Below, piece by piece: positions 1 through 9,916 of a stretch of 64,000 nucleotides of DNA. This DNA is from Deltaproteobacteria bacterium (GTDB taxonomy: Bacteria; Myxococcota_A; UBA9160; PR03), in assembly GCA_035063765.1 (NCBI GenBank), contig JAPSFT010000008.1, positions 124,001 to 188,000 of the forward strand. The letters are read 5' to 3'. A program made the position numbers and the translations under genes. The notes beneath the pieces are model-generated. The model saw nothing but the letters and a program-made list of their open reading frames with translations, ran no database searches and was not told where the DNA came from. How positions within the stretch are numbered: the stretch's first letter is position 1; each line of letters opens with the position of its first letter.

Positions 1-2
1 TG

Positions 3-1793
3 CTCGTCGCGATGAGCGAGCGGCGCCGGCTGCGCGAGACGAAGGCCGCCGACCGTGCCGACGTGATGCTGCTCGGCGCGCTGGTGAGCTTCCTGCCGGC
101 GACGCTCGCGCTGCTGGCGGAGGAGCTCCTGGCCGCGCCCTTCCCCTGGTACCTGGGCCTGCTCTCCTTCTTCGTGTTCCCGGTGGCGGTGGGCTACGGG
201 ATCGTGCGGCGGCAGCTCTTCGAGATCCGGGTGGTGGCGAAGTCGAGCGCCGCCTACGGCGCCGTGACGCTCGCGATCACGGGCATCTACGCCTTCCTGA
301 TCATCTTCGCGGACGCGGTGGTGAGCCGCTTCAGCCTGGACGCGCGCTCGCCGGGGTTCTCGGTGGCGTTCCTCTTCGGGGCGATCCTCGCCTTCAACCC
401 GCTGCGCGACCGCATGCAGCGGCTCGTGAACCGCCTCTTCGACCGCGACTACGCGCTCTACCGGCGCGCCGTCCGCGAGATCTCGGAGGCGATGGTCTCC
501 ATGCTCTCGACCAAGGAGGTGGTGGACCGCATCCTGGTGGCGCTCACCGAGACGATGGGCGTCACGCGCGCCGTGGTCCTGCTCCAGGACGAGGGGCGCC
601 GCCGGCTGGTCCCGGTGGCCTCGCGCGGCGAGTGGGAGGAGGAGGCGCTCGGGCTCTCGCTCCCGCTCGGCCACCCGCTCTGCGCGCGCCTGCTCGCGCG
701 GCGCGACGCGCTCGCGCGCAGCGACTTCGACGACGAGCCGGACCTCGAGCTGCGCGAGCACTGCCGCGACGTCTTCGACCAGCTCGAGGTCGAGCTGGTC
801 GTACCGATCCCCTACGGGGCGGACCTGCTCGGTGCGATCGGGGTCGGCCACAAGTTCTCGGGCGAGCGGCTCGGCGCCGAGGATCGCCAGCTCCTGATGA
901 CGCTGGCCAACCAGAGCTCGATCGCGATCCAGAACGCGCGCGCCTTCGGCGAGATCGCCGACCTGAACGCCACGCTCGAGGCGCGCGTGGAGGAGCGCAC
1001 GCGCGAGCTGCACGACGCGCAATCCCAGCTCATGCAAAGCGAGAAGATGCGTTCGCTGGGCCAGCTCGTGGCGGGCGTCGCCCACGAGCTCAACAACCCG
1101 ATCGGCTTCGTGCACGCGAACCTCCAGCTCCTCCAGGAGTACAGCCGGCGGCTGGTGTCGGCGCAGCGCGCGGGCGAGGACACCTCGAAGATCGAGGCTG
1201 CGATCGAGAAGCTCCTGGCGCGCAGCCGCGAGGGCACCGAGCGGGTCACCAAGATCGTGCAGGACCTGCGCACCTTCTCGCGCATGGACCACGCCGCGCT
1301 CGCCGACGTGGACCTGAACGAGGAGCTCGACCGCACGATCGCGCTGATGGAGGCGCGCCTGCGCGACGGCATCGAGCTGGTGCGCGACTACGCGCCGCTG
1401 CCGCGCGTGCGCTGCTACGCCGGGCAGCTCAACCAGGTGTTCATGAACCTGCTCATGAACGCCTGCGACGAGCTCGACGGCAAGGGCCGGATCCGGGTCC
1501 GGACGCGGGTGCGCACCGGCGCGCGCAAGGAGCCCGTGGGCGTGCGCCTCGAGTTCCACGACGACGGCCCGGGCATCCCGCCCGACGTGCAGGCGCGGCT
1601 GTTCGAGCCCTTCTTCACCACCAAGCCGGTCGGCAAGGGGACGGGCCTCGGCCTGTCGATCTCCTACGGCATCGTCGAGCGCCATGGGGGGCGCATGCTG
1701 GTCGGCTCGGCGCCGGGGGAAGGGACGACCTTCGTGATCGAGCTGCCGCTGGTGGCCAGGCCGCTCGCCGACGGCGCGGGCGAAGCGGTTTGA
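3..1793 (+). CDS. Membrane sensor histidine kinase (5' end cut by window)
   Basis: Two-component sensor kinase. The frame is open to the window edge and the neighbour at 1825-4392 aligns straight through the first visible Met, so the true start lies upstream. Counting from the ATG at 12, hydrophobic segments fill about residues 20-130, a GAF-like domain about 165-310, a short coiled coil about 318-345, then HisKA with the H-box AHELNNPIGF (phospho-acceptor His about 358). The HATPase domain shows an N-box (NQVFMNLLMNACDEL), a G1 box (DDGPGIPP) and an F/G2 region (FEPFFTTKPVGKGTGLGLS). No receiver domain or response regulator is adjacent. Signal unknown. Confidence 0.9.
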   Translation, partial: LVAMSERRRLRETKAADRADVMLLGALVSFLPATLALLAEELLAAPFPWYLGLLSFFVFPVAVGYGIVRRQLFEIRVVAKSSAAYGAVTLAITGIYAFLIIFADAVVSRFSLDARSPGFSVAFLFGAILAFNPLRDRMQRLVNRLFDRDYALYRRAVREISEAMVSMLSTKEVVDRILVALTETMGVTRAVVLLQDEGRRRLVPVASRGEWEEEALGLSLPLGHPLCARLLARRDALARSDFDDEPDLELREHCRDVFDQLEVELVVPIPYGADLLGAIGVGHKFSGERLGAEDRQLLMTLANQSSIAIQNARAFGEIADLNATLEARVEERTRELHDAQSQLMQSEKMRSLGQLVAGVAHELNNPIGFVHANLQLLQEYSRRLVSAQRAGEDTSKIEAAIEKLLARSREGTERVTKIVQDLRTFSRMDHAALADVDLNEELDRTIALMEARLRDGIELVRDYAPLPRVRCYAGQLNQVFMNLLMNACDELDGKGRIRVRTRVRTGARKEPVGVRLEFHDDGPGIPPDVQARLFEPFFTTKPVGKGTGLGLSISYGIVERHGGRMLVGSAPGEGTTFVIELPLVARPLADGAGEAV

Positions 1794-1824
1794 CGGGCGT
1801 GGAACGCGGCGCGTACCCTCGCCG

Positions 1825-4392
1825 GTGGGGAGCCCGACCACGATGAGCCTTCCCCGGCCCGGACTGCGCTTCCGGCGCGCCACCGTGTGGCTCGCCTTCG
1901 CCTGGGCGGCGCTGGCGCTCTTCGCCTTCCTGCGCGCCACGCTCTTCCACACCGGCTACACGATCCCCTTCCAGACCAGCACCTCGGCGCGCGTCACCAT
2001 CACCGGCGCGAGCGAGGAGGCCCGGGCGGCGGGCGTCCGCCCCGGTCATCGCCTCGAGACGATCGACGGGCTCCACTACCTGCGCTGGGGCCGGGAGGGG
2101 CACTGGCGCGACCTGCGCCCCGGCGGCGCCAACCGCTACGGCCTGTCGACCAAGCAGGGCCGGACCTTCGAGCTGGATCTGCACCCCGTGCCCGCGGCCA
2201 CCGGCGCGGCGGCGTTCGTCCCGATCTATCTCGCCTCGCTGGCCGTCGGATGTACCTATCTCTGCGTCGGACTCCTGGTCTGGCTGCTGCGCCGCGACCG
2301 CTACGAGTCCTGGTCCTTCGCGCTCTTCTGTGCCGCGATGGCTGCGCAGATGTTCCTGTCCTTCGACACCTTCCGGCAGACGGCCGGCTACCAGCGCAAC
2401 GCGATGAACTTCGGGTTGCTCGGCGCCGCCACCTTCCAGCTCTTCACGACCTTCCCCTTCGAGCCGTCGTGGATCGCGCAGCGCCGGTGGCTGCGGCGAC
2501 TGCCCTGGGTGCTGGCGCTGCTGGCGGCGCCGCTGGTCTGGCTCGAGGGGCCGGGCCGGATCCCCTACTTCACGATCCAGTCGATCGCCTTCTACTTCGT
2601 GTGCGCGCTGGGTCTCGCGTGCTGCGGCCTGCTGGCCTGGGAACGCAAGCGCCGCCGCCGCGACGAGAACGCCGACCGCGCCGACGTGATGCTCTTCGGC
2701 GCGCTGGTCTCGTTCGTGCCGGTGTTGAGCCTCCTGCTCGTGGACAGCGTGCTCGACACGGGCTTCCCGATCTACCTGGCGCTGCTCTGGTTCGTCGTGT
2801 TCCCGGTCTCGGTGGCCTACGGGATCGTGCGCCGGGAGCTCTTCGACATCCGGCACCTGGCGCGCTCCTCGGTGGCCTACGGCGCCGCCACCCTCGCGAT
2901 CACCGGCGTCTACGCCTTCCTGATCGCCGCCGCCGACGCCACGCTCGTGAAGCTCCACATGGACGCGCGCTCGCCACGCTTCACGATGCTCTTCGTGTTC
3001 TTCGCGATCCTCACCTTCAATCCCCTGCGCAGCCGCGTGCAGAGCGTCGTCGACCGCGTCTTCGACCGCGACCAGGGGCGCTACCGCCAGACCGTGCGCG
3101 AGATCTCCGAGGCGATGGTCTCGATGCTGTCGATCAAGGAGATCGTCGAGCGGATCGTGCGCGCGCTCACCGAGGCGATGGGGGTCGAGCGCTCGCTGGT
3201 GCTGCTGCTCGCCGAAGACGACCGCACCCTGCACCCCGAGGCGGCCGGCGGGAGCTGGCCGGTCGAGCTGGGCGCGTTCGCGCTCGCGATGGAGCACCCG
3301 GTCTGCAAGTACCTCTGGATGCGCCGCGAGGACGTCTCGCGCGGCGACGTCGACCACGAGCCCGACCCGCGCATGCGCGAGGCGTGCCTCGAGCTCTTCG
3401 ACCGGCTCGACGTCGTGCTGCTGGTGCCGGTGCTCTTCGGGGTGGACCTGCTCGGCGTGATCGCGGTGGGCCGCAAGACGTCGGGGGAGCGCTTCGGTCC
3501 CGACGACCGCCAGCTCCTCCTGACCCTCGCCAACCAGAGCTCGATCGCGATCGAGAACGCGCGCGCCTTCGACGAGATCGCGAAGCTCAACGAGACGCTC
3601 GAGGCGCGCGTCGAGGAGCGCACCCGCGAGCTGCGCGACACCCAGGCGCTGCTCGTGCAGAGCGAGAAGATGCGCACGCTCGGCCAGCTCGTGGCCGGCG
3701 TGGCGCACGAGCTCAACAACCCGATCGGCTTCGTCCACGCCAACCTGAAGCTGCTCGAGGAGTACGTGGCCAAGCTGGTATCGATCCAGGAGCACGGGGG
3801 CGACGACACGCGCGTGCGCGAGGCGATCGCCAAGCTGCTCTCGCGCAGCCGCGAGGGCACCCAACGGGTCAAGCAGATCGTGGCCGACCTGCGCAGCTTC
3901 TCGCGCATGGACCAGGCCGAGCTCCAGGAGGTCGATCTCAACGGCGAGATCGAGGGGACGATCAAGCTGATGGAGCCGCGTGCGAAGTGCGGCATCGAGG
4001 TGCAGCGCGATTTCGGCGAGCTGCCGCGCGTGCGCTGCCACGCCGGCCAGCTCAACCAGGTCTTCATGAACCTCCTGATCAACGCCTGCGACGCGATGGG
4101 CGACCAGGGCCGGATCCGCGTCCGCACCCGCGTCCTCGACGCCGGGCACGTGCGTCTCGAGTTCGCGGACGAAGGCCCCGGCATCCCGCCCGAGATGCGC
4201 GACCGCGTCTTCGAGCCCTTCTTCACCACCAAACCGGTCGGCCAGGGCACCGGCCTCGGGCTCTCGCTCTCGCACGGCATCATCGAGCGCCACGGCGGGC
4301 GGATCTGGGTGGAGGCGGAGCCGGGCGCGGGGAGCCGCTTCGTGATCGAGCTGCCGGTCGGCGGGATCGAGGTGGCGTCTCCGGCGGCGTAG
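1825..4392 (+). CDS. Membrane sensor histidine kinase with PDZ-like sensor region
   Basis: Full-length paralogue of the preceding gene, 31 bp downstream. An N-terminal membrane helix (about 14-38) is followed by a PDZ-like segment (about 50-125, with EEARAAGVRPGHRLETIDG), several membrane helices to about residue 385, a GAF domain (about 430-590), a coiled coil, HisKA with the acceptor at His628 (AHELNNP) and HATPase with N, G1 and G2 boxes (DEGPGIPP, GQGTGLGLS). The GTG at 1825 sits 5 nt after TACCCT with no Shine-Dalgarno, which fits a leaderless start; ATG 1843 is the alternative. The two kinases are nearly collinear from the TM region to the C-terminus, so they probably arose by tandem duplication. 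Confidence 0.9.
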   Translation: MGSPTTMSLPRPGLRFRRATVWLAFAWAALALFAFLRATLFHTGYTIPFQTSTSARVTITGASEEARAAGVRPGHRLETIDGLHYLRWGREGHWRDLRPGGANRYGLSTKQGRTFELDLHPVPAATGAAAFVPIYLASLAVGCTYLCVGLLVWLLRRDRYESWSFALFCAAMAAQMFLSFDTFRQTAGYQRNAMNFGLLGAATFQLFTTFPFEPSWIAQRRWLRRLPWVLALLAAPLVWLEGPGRIPYFTIQSIAFYFVCALGLACCGLLAWERKRRRRDENADRADVMLFGALVSFVPVLSLLLVDSVLDTGFPIYLALLWFVVFPVSVAYGIVRRELFDIRHLARSSVAYGAATLAITGVYAFLIAAADATLVKLHMDARSPRFTMLFVFFAILTFNPLRSRVQSVVDRVFDRDQGRYRQTVREISEAMVSMLSIKEIVERIVRALTEAMGVERSLVLLLAEDDRTLHPEAAGGSWPVELGAFALAMEHPVCKYLWMRREDVSRGDVDHEPDPRMREACLELFDRLDVVLLVPVLFGVDLLGVIAVGRKTSGERFGPDDRQLLLTLANQSSIAIENARAFDEIAKLNETLEARVEERTRELRDTQALLVQSEKMRTLGQLVAGVAHELNNPIGFVHANLKLLEEYVAKLVSIQEHGGDDTRVREAIAKLLSRSREGTQRVKQIVADLRSFSRMDQAELQEVDLNGEIEGTIKLMEPRAKCGIEVQRDFGELPRVRCHAGQLNQVFMNLLINACDAMGDQGRIRVRTRVLDAGHVRLEFADEGPGIPPEMRDRVFEPFFTTKPVGQGTGLGLSLSHGIIERHGGRIWVEAEPGAGSRFVIELPVGGIEVASPAA

Positions 4393-4432
4393 CGCGCGTG
4401 TGGCCGCGCTCCCACCCGCCCCGCGCGGCCGC

Positions 4433-5614
4433 TCAGCCGATCGCGCCTTCCGCGCGCAGCGCGCCGCGCGCCGCCTCGTCGTAGCCGAGCTCCGCCAGCA
4501 CCTCGTCGGTGTGCTCGCCGAGCCGCGGCGCGGGGCGGCCGATCGCCGACGGCGTGCGCTCGAAGCGCGCCGGCGGCACCGGCTGGCGGATCCGGCCGGC
4601 GTGGGGGTGGTCGATCTCGACGATGCTGCCGTTGTGGCGCACCTGGGGGTCGTCGAGCACCTCCTCGAGCGTGCTCACCGGGCCGGCCGGCACGTCCTCG
4701 GCGACCAGCCGCGCCAGGATCTCGCGCGTCGGCCACTTGCGGAACTCCTCGTAGAGGATGGCGCCCAGCACCTCGGCGTGCTTGCCGCGCTCCCAGAGCG
4801 TGAAGCGCGGGTCGTCGCAGAGCTCCGGCCGGCCGAGCGCGCGGAACAGGCCGTGGAACTCGGAGTCGGAGGCCGTGAAGTAGACGAGGTGCCCGTCGGC
4901 CGTCTCGGTGAGGCGGTAGATCTCGTAGAGCGTGGGGCCGGGCGCGACGCCGTCGCCGACCATCGTGTGGGCCATCATCCCGTCCGGCCACAGGAAGGCC
5001 AGCGAGGCGTCGAGCATCGCGATGCGGATGTGCTGGCCGCCGGCGCCGCGTGCGCGCGCAAAGAGCGCGGCGGTGATGGCCTGCGCCGCGGCCCAGGCCG
5101 AGGCCTTGTCCACCACGACGTGTCGGATCAGGTCGGGGACCGGCACGTCGGGGTTCTTCTGGATCGCGACGTGGCCGGAGAGGCCCTGGAGGATCGGGTC
5201 GTAGACGCGCCGCCGGTGGTAGGGCCCCCCGTCGCCGTAGCCGCTGATCGAGCAGTAGACGAGGTCCGGCTTCACGCGCCGCAGATCGGGCTCGGCGATG
5301 CCGAGCCGCTCGACGGCGCCCGGCCGGAAGTTCTGCACGAACACGTCGGCGTCCGCGACGAGCCGCAGCAGGACCTCGCGCGCCTGCGGCTTGCGGAGGT
5401 CGAGGACCACCGAGCGCTTGCCGCGGTTGCTGTTCACGAAGAAGGCGCCGAGGTCGCCGCGCCGGAACGGGGCGAGCCGCAGGAGGTCGCCGATCCCCGG
5501 CGGCTCGACCTTGATCACCTCGGCGCCCTGGTCGGCCAGGATCATCGTCGCCAGCGGACCCGAGAGGATCGCCGACGCGTCCACGATGCGGATTCCGTCC
5601 ATGGGCCCCGGCAT
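4433..5614 (-). CDS. CaiB/BaiF family CoA-transferase
   Basis: Class III CoA-transferase, moving CoA between acyl-CoAs and free acids. The 393-residue length is typical. The N-terminus shows the family pattern: GIRIVDASAILSGPLATMIL, then ADQGAEVIKVEPPG, then NSNRGKRSVVLDL. The Asp of VVVDKASAW lies where the catalytic Asp is expected, and QHIRIAMLDA follows as in the family. The ATG at 5614 is preceded by GGAG at 9 nt, which favours it over the Met four codons on. It stands alone, convergent with the kinase pair and divergent from the metallo-hydrolase. The substrate cannot be told from sequence; racemase members also belong to this family. Confidence 0.9.
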   Translation of the reverse strand: MPGPMDGIRIVDASAILSGPLATMILADQGAEVIKVEPPGIGDLLRLAPFRRGDLGAFFVNSNRGKRSVVLDLRKPQAREVLLRLVADADVFVQNFRPGAVERLGIAEPDLRRVKPDLVYCSISGYGDGGPYHRRRVYDPILQGLSGHVAIQKNPDVPVPDLIRHVVVDKASAWAAAQAITAALFARARGAGGQHIRIAMLDASLAFLWPDGMMAHTMVGDGVAPGPTLYEIYRLTETADGHLVYFTASDSEFHGLFRALGRPELCDDPRFTLWERGKHAEVLGAILYEEFRKWPTREILARLVAEDVPAGPVSTLEEVLDDPQVRHNGSIVEIDHPHAGRIRQPVPPARFERTPSAIGRPAPRLGEHTDEVLAELGYDEAARGALRAEGAIG

Positions 5615-5744
5615 GCGCGCAGTCTCCGGTGGAGATCGGCGGGACGGTACCAGAGCCCGTGCCCCGCCCGGGTTTTGCGGCCCCGGGGCAGGTCCCCGAC
5701 CCTCCGCCGGAGGTCGGGCCCGCCGCCCGATGGGAGGACAAGCC

Positions 5745-6770
5745 ATGACCCGGCCGCTCCGGCTCTCCCTGCTCGCCGCCACCGTGCTCGCCGCGGCGCC
5801 CGGCTGCGAGCGCGTCGTCGAGCGCCAGATCGAGCGCAACCTCACGCGCGTGGACGAGTCGGTCCTCCGTTCGCCGGACCTCCAGGTGGTGCTCTGCGGA
5901 ACCGGCTCGCCGCTGCCCGACCCGGCGCGGGCGGCCGCCTGCACGGCCGTGATCGCGGGCGGCCACTTCGTGCTCGTGGACGTCGGGCCGGGCTCGTGGG
6001 AGGTGCTCGACCTCGCGAACCTCCCGATCGGGCACGTCGACGCGGTCCTGCTCACGCACTTCCACTCCGACCACATCGGCGACCTCGGCGAGGCGACGAC
6101 CCAGAGCTGGATCGCCGGGCGCGCCGCGCCGCTCGAGGTCTTCGGCCCGCCCGGGACGGCCCGCGTGGTGGCCGGCTTCGGCGAGGCCTACGCGGCCGAC
6201 GTCGAGGCGCGCGTCGCCCACCACGGCGAGCGCTGGATGCCGCGCGCCGCTGCCAGCGCCGTGGCCCGCGAGCTCCCGCTGCCGGAGGGCACGGCCGCGA
6301 CGCCGGTCTTCGAGCGCGACGGCCTGCGCGTCACGATGTTCGCCGTAGACCACGAGCCGGTCCACCCGGCGGTCGGCTACCGCTTCGACTTCGCCGGCCG
6401 CTCGGTCGTGGTCTCGGGCGACACGCGCAGGAGCGCGAGCCTCGTCGCCAACGCGCGGGGCGCGGACCTGCTCGTACACGAAGCCCTGAACCGCGCGATG
6501 GTCGAGCGCGCGGCCACGGTGGCGCGCCGGCTCGGCCGCGAGCGGGTGGCGAAGCTCGCCGGCGACATCCCCGGCTACCACACGAGCCCCGTCGAGGCCG
6601 CCGAGGCCGCCCGCGAGGCCGGCGTCCCGCACCTGGTGCTGACCCACCTGGTGCCGGCGCCGCCGAACGCGCTCCTGCGCCGGGTCTTCCTTGCCGGGGT
6701 CCCGGACGTCTACGACGGCGAGGTGACGCTCGGCGAGGACGGGATGCGCTTCTCGCTGCCGCCGCGCTGA
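5745..6770 (+). CDS. Exported metallo-beta-lactamase-fold hydrolase
   Basis: Metal-dependent hydrolase of 341 aa in the RNase Z/arylsulfatase-like MBL branch. The metal-binding motif HFHSDH is at residues 105-110, preceded by FVLVDVGPGSWEVL and followed by VVSGDTR and LVLTHLVPAP, which place the later Asp and His ligands. The first 20 residues form a signal peptide ending near PGC; the lipobox is weak, so periplasmic or lipoprotein. GGGAGGA precedes the ATG at 5745. The two conserved regions are well separated, as in extracellular phosphodiesterase or arylsulfatase members. Substrate unknown. Confidence 0.88.
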   Translation: MTRPLRLSLLAATVLAAAPGCERVVERQIERNLTRVDESVLRSPDLQVVLCGTGSPLPDPARAAACTAVIAGGHFVLVDVGPGSWEVLDLANLPIGHVDAVLLTHFHSDHIGDLGEATTQSWIAGRAAPLEVFGPPGTARVVAGFGEAYAADVEARVAHHGERWMPRAAASAVARELPLPEGTAATPVFERDGLRVTMFAVDHEPVHPAVGYRFDFAGRSVVVSGDTRRSASLVANARGADLLVHEALNRAMVERAATVARRLGRERVAKLAGDIPGYHTSPVEAAEAAREAGVPHLVLTHLVPAPPNALLRRVFLAGVPDVYDGEVTLGEDGMRFSLPPR

Positions 6771-6786
6771 GCGACGGCGCGAGCGG

Positions 6787-7416
6787 TCAGGCGGCGCCGT
6801 CCTGGCGGTGGCGCCACTCCGCCTCCTCGGCATGGGCGCGCTCGAAGAGCGCCTCGAGCTCGGCCGGGTGCACCTCCTCGGCGGGAGCGGGAGCGCGCTC
6901 GCGCAGCGCGCGGGCGACGAGGGCGGCGGGCGATGCGCCCGGGACGTGGAAGCGCGGATGGCCGGGGCGCGGATCGAGGCCGGTGGGACGTGCGCTGCTC
7001 CAGGTCACGGTCGAGCCGTCGCTGCGCCGCTCGCTGACATCGACCCAGTGTCGGGCCCTGCGGTCCTCGTGGACGGCCCCGATCAGTCGCTGGCCGGGGT
7101 GGGCGAAGAGCTCCACCCGCGTGCCCGGGATCTCGGGGATCGCGAAGACGCCGGCGCTGCGGAAGCCCTCGCGCGCGAAGCCTCGCACGAGGCGCCCCGC
7201 CGCCCGGCTGCGCTTCCACGGCTCGCCGCCGGCGGGGAGCAGATGGATCGCGCCGGGTGCGGCGGCGAGGCCGCCGGCGCAGGGCGTCTCGTCGGCACGG
7301 CGCCGCCGCAGGAAGGCCGCGAGCCCGCGCTTCGCGAGCCGCGACCCGGCGCCGGCCACGAGCAGGGTCGTCGCGAACGACGCGAGGAACACCCAGGCGA
7401 GCAGCAGGATCGACAC
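6787..7416 (-). CDS. Hypothetical membrane-anchored protein
   Basis: Protein of 209 aa that I do not recognise. An N-terminal hydrophobic helix (about 2-24, ILLLAWVFLASFATTLLVAG) is followed by a basic stretch and a soluble region containing GAIHLLPAGGEPWKRSRA and a beta-rich middle (RVELFAHPGQRLIGAVHED). The C-terminal 50 residues are Ala/Glu rich and probably helical (PAEEVHPAELEALFERAHAE). It converges on the metallo-hydrolase with 16 bp between stops. The helix at the exact N-terminus supports the chosen start. No catalytic motif seen. Confidence 0.6.
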   Translation of the reverse strand: MSILLLAWVFLASFATTLLVAGAGSRLAKRGLAAFLRRRRADETPCAGGLAAAPGAIHLLPAGGEPWKRSRAAGRLVRGFAREGFRSAGVFAIPEIPGTRVELFAHPGQRLIGAVHEDRRARHWVDVSERRSDGSTVTWSSARPTGLDPRPGHPRFHVPGASPAALVARALRERAPAPAEEVHPAELEALFERAHAEEAEWRHRQDGAA

Positions 7417-7537
7417 GGCCGGCCCCCGATTCGTGTCCGATCGGCAGGCTGACCGCCGCGCCTGAGGTGGGCAAGCTCGGCGGCGGGTCCACCGGGAGCT
7501 ATCCTACGCGCACCTCGCGTCACAAGGAGCCCCCCGC

Positions 7538-8575
7538 ATGCCCTCCCTCCGCCTGGGTCTCACCGCCGGCTACTCCGGTGCCTCGATGCAGATCAACCGC
7601 GACCTGATCCTCGAGGCCGAGCGCCTCGGCTTCTGGTCGGTGTGGAGCGCCGAGGCCTACGGCTCCGACGCCGTCTCGCCGCTCGCCTACATCGCCGCCT
7701 TCACGACGAAGATCCAGCTCGGCACCGCGATCATGCAGATGCCGGCCCGCACCCCGGCGATGACCGCGATGACCGCGATGACCCTCGACGCCATGTCGGG
7801 CGGGCGCTTCATCCTGGGCCTCGGGCCGTCGGGACCGCAGGTCGTCGAGGGCTGGCACGGGGTCGCCTACGGCAAGCCCCTCACCCGCACCCGCGAGTAC
7901 GTCCAGATCATCCGCAAGATCCTGGCCCGCGAGGTGCCGCTCGAGTGGAAGGGCGAGCACTACGAGATCCCCTACCACGGGCCGGGCGCGAGCGGGCTCG
8001 GCAAGCCGCTGAAGAGCATCCTGCACGGGCGCAAGGACCTGCCGATCTACACCGCCTCGATCGGGCCGGCCGGGATCGCGTGCAGCGCCGAGGTCGCCGA
8101 CGGGCTGATCCCCGTCTGGATGAACCCGGAGCGCTGGGACCTGCTGGCGCCACACCTCGAGAAGGGCTTCCAGAAGGCGGGCGGCGGCAAGTCGCTCGCC
8201 CACTTCGACGTCGCGCCCTTCGTCACCTGCATCGTCGGCGACGATCTCGATCGCTGCCGCATGCCGGTGAAGGGCATGCTCGCGCTCTACATCGGCGGCA
8301 TGGGCGCACGCGGCAAGAACTTCTACAACGACTACGCCAAGCGCCTCGGCTACGAGCAGGCCGCCGTCGAGATCCAGGACCTCTATCTCGCGGGCAAGAA
8401 GGCCGAGGCGATGGCGAAGGTGCCGGATGCGCTGGTCGACTCGATCGCGCTGCTCGGCCCGAAGGAGCGCATCCGCGACCGCCTCGAAGCGTGGAAGGCC
8501 TCGCCCGTGAAGACGCTGCTGGTCGGCGCCGGCCAGCCCGAGGCGCTGCGCACGCTGGCGGAGCTGGCCCTCTAG
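7538..8575 (+). CDS. LLM-class (F420-type) flavin-dependent oxidoreductase
   Basis: Luciferase-like TIM-barrel oxidoreductase of 345 aa. Family landmarks: [19 protein letters not shown] near the N-terminus, [39 protein letters not shown], and [10 protein letters not shown] before the variable insert; [12 protein letters not shown] and [12 protein letters not shown] follow. Members reduce or oxidise substrates with coenzyme F420, or FMN in some branches; the cofactor cannot be fixed here because no F420 biosynthesis gene is present. AAGGAG precedes the ATG, and TATCCT at 7502-7507 is a plausible -10 box. bioA follows after 18 bp, so the two may be cotranscribed. Confidence 0.9.
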   Translation: MPSLRLGLTAGYSGASMQINRDLILEAERLGFWSVWSAEAYGSDAVSPLAYIAAFTTKIQLGTAIMQMPARTPAMTAMTAMTLDAMSGGRFILGLGPSGPQVVEGWHGVAYGKPLTRTREYVQIIRKILAREVPLEWKGEHYEIPYHGPGASGLGKPLKSILHGRKDLPIYTASIGPAGIACSAEVADGLIPVWMNPERWDLLAPHLEKGFQKAGGGKSLAHFDVAPFVTCIVGDDLDRCRMPVKGMLALYIGGMGARGKNFYNDYAKRLGYEQAAVEIQDLYLAGKKAEAMAKVPDALVDSIALLGPKERIRDRLEAWKASPVKTLLVGAGQPEALRTLAELAL

Positions 8576-8593
8576 CCGGGCTTCCGGAGGCCG

Positions 8594-9916
8594 ATGGACC
8601 GCGAGCGGATCGTCGCCCTCGACAAGCGGCGGGTCTGGCACCCGTACACCGCGATGGACGAGTACGCGGAGCGCGTAGACCCGCTCGTGGTGGTGCGCGC
8701 CGAGGGCGCGCGCCTCTACGACGCCGACGGGCGCTCGTACCTCGACGCGAACTCCTCGTGGTGGGTGGCGGCGCTCGGTCACGGCCACCCGCGGCTGGTG
8801 GCGGCGCTCGAGCGCCAGGCGCGCGCGTTTGCGCACGTGTCGCTGGCCGGGGTCACGCATGCGCCGGCGGCGGAGCTCGCGGAGGCGCTGTGCGCCGTCG
8901 CTCCGCGGAGCCCGGGCCGCGCCGGCCTCGAGCACGTCTTCTACAGCGACGACGGCTCGACCGCGGTCGAGGTGGCGCTCAAGCTCGCGCTCCAGTACTG
9001 GGCCCAGAACGGGCGGCCCGGCCGGCGCGCCTTCGTGGCGCTCGACGGGGGCTTCCACGGCGAGACGCTCGGCTGCACCGCACTCGGCGGCGTCGAGGTC
9101 TTCCGGCGGCCCTTCGCCGGCGCGCTCGCCGAGGTTCTCCACGTCCCGTCTCCGGGCGATCCGGAGGTCTCGCTCGACGCAGCGGTCGAAACGCTCGCCA
9201 GCGTCCTCGCGCGCGAGCAGGAGCGGATCGCCGCCGTGGTCGTCGAGCCGATGGTCCAGGGCGCCGCGGGGATGCGGATCTACGACCCCGCGTATCTGCG
9301 CGCCGTCCGCGAGCTGTGCGACCGTCACGACCTGTTCCTGGTCGCCGACGAGGTCTTCGCCGGCTACGGCCGCAGCGGCCCGATGTGGGCCTGCCAGCAC
9401 GCGGGCGTCGCGCCGGACCTGCTGTGCACCGCCAAGGGCTTCTCGGGCGGCATGCTTCCGATGGCCGCGACGCTCGCCACGCGCCGCGTCTTCGAGGGCT
9501 TCCGGGGCGCACCCGAGCGCGCCTTCTTCTACGGGCACTCCTTCTGCGGCAACCCGCTCGGCGCCGCGGTCGCGCTCGAGGTGCTGCGCGTCTACGAGGA
9601 GGAGAAGGTGCTCGCGGGGGCGCTGCCCAGGGCCGCGCGCATCGCGCGTTGCTTCGAGGGGCTAGGCGCGCTGCCCGGCGTCGCCCGCACGCGCGCGCTC
9701 GGCATGATCGGCGCGCTCGACCTCGCGGGCGACGCGGGCTACCTGGCGCGTGCCGGCTGGCGCGTCTTCGAGGAGGCGCGCCGGCGCGGCGCCTATCTGC
9801 GCCCGCTCGGGAACGTGGTGTACGTCGCGCCTCCGCTCGTGATCTCCGACGCCGACCTCGACGAGCTGCTCGGCATCGTCACCGAGAGCGTGGCGGCGGT
9901 GGCGGACGGGCGATGA
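8594..9916 (+). CDS. bioA: Adenosylmethionine-8-amino-7-oxononanoate aminotransferase
   Basis: PLP enzyme of biotin synthesis converting KAPA to DAPA with SAM as amino donor. The 440 aa match BioA length. BioA-type marks include VWHPYTAM near residue 14, the Trp pair in DANSSWWVAALGHGHP, and YSDDGSTAVEVALK. LVADEVFAGYGRSG carries the PLP-pyridine Asp, and Lys281 in CTAKGFSGG is the Schiff-base lysine. No other bio genes are nearby, so biotin synthesis is dispersed or partial. The stop overlaps the DUF3179 start (ATGA), indicating translational coupling. Confidence 0.93.
   Translation: MDRERIVALDKRRVWHPYTAMDEYAERVDPLVVVRAEGARLYDADGRSYLDANSSWWVAALGHGHPRLVAALERQARAFAHVSLAGVTHAPAAELAEALCAVAPRSPGRAGLEHVFYSDDGSTAVEVALKLALQYWAQNGRPGRRAFVALDGGFHGETLGCTALGGVEVFRRPFAGALAEVLHVPSPGDPEVSLDAAVETLASVLAREQERIAAVVVEPMVQGAAGMRIYDPAYLRAVRELCDRHDLFLVADEVFAGYGRSGPMWACQHAGVAPDLLCTAKGFSGGMLPMAATLATRRVFEGFRGAPERAFFYGHSFCGNPLGAAVALEVLRVYEEEKVLAGALPRAARIARCFEGLGALPGVARTRALGMIGALDLAGDAGYLARAGWRVFEEARRRGAYLRPLGNVVYVAPPLVISDADLDELLGIVTESVAAVADGR

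Noticed and set aside
3081-6833. Very long open frame on the minus strand across the kinase and CaiB/BaiF genes
   Set aside because: High GC leaves antisense frames open. The translation is Arg/Ala/Pro-rich with no domains outside the true CaiB/BaiF frame.
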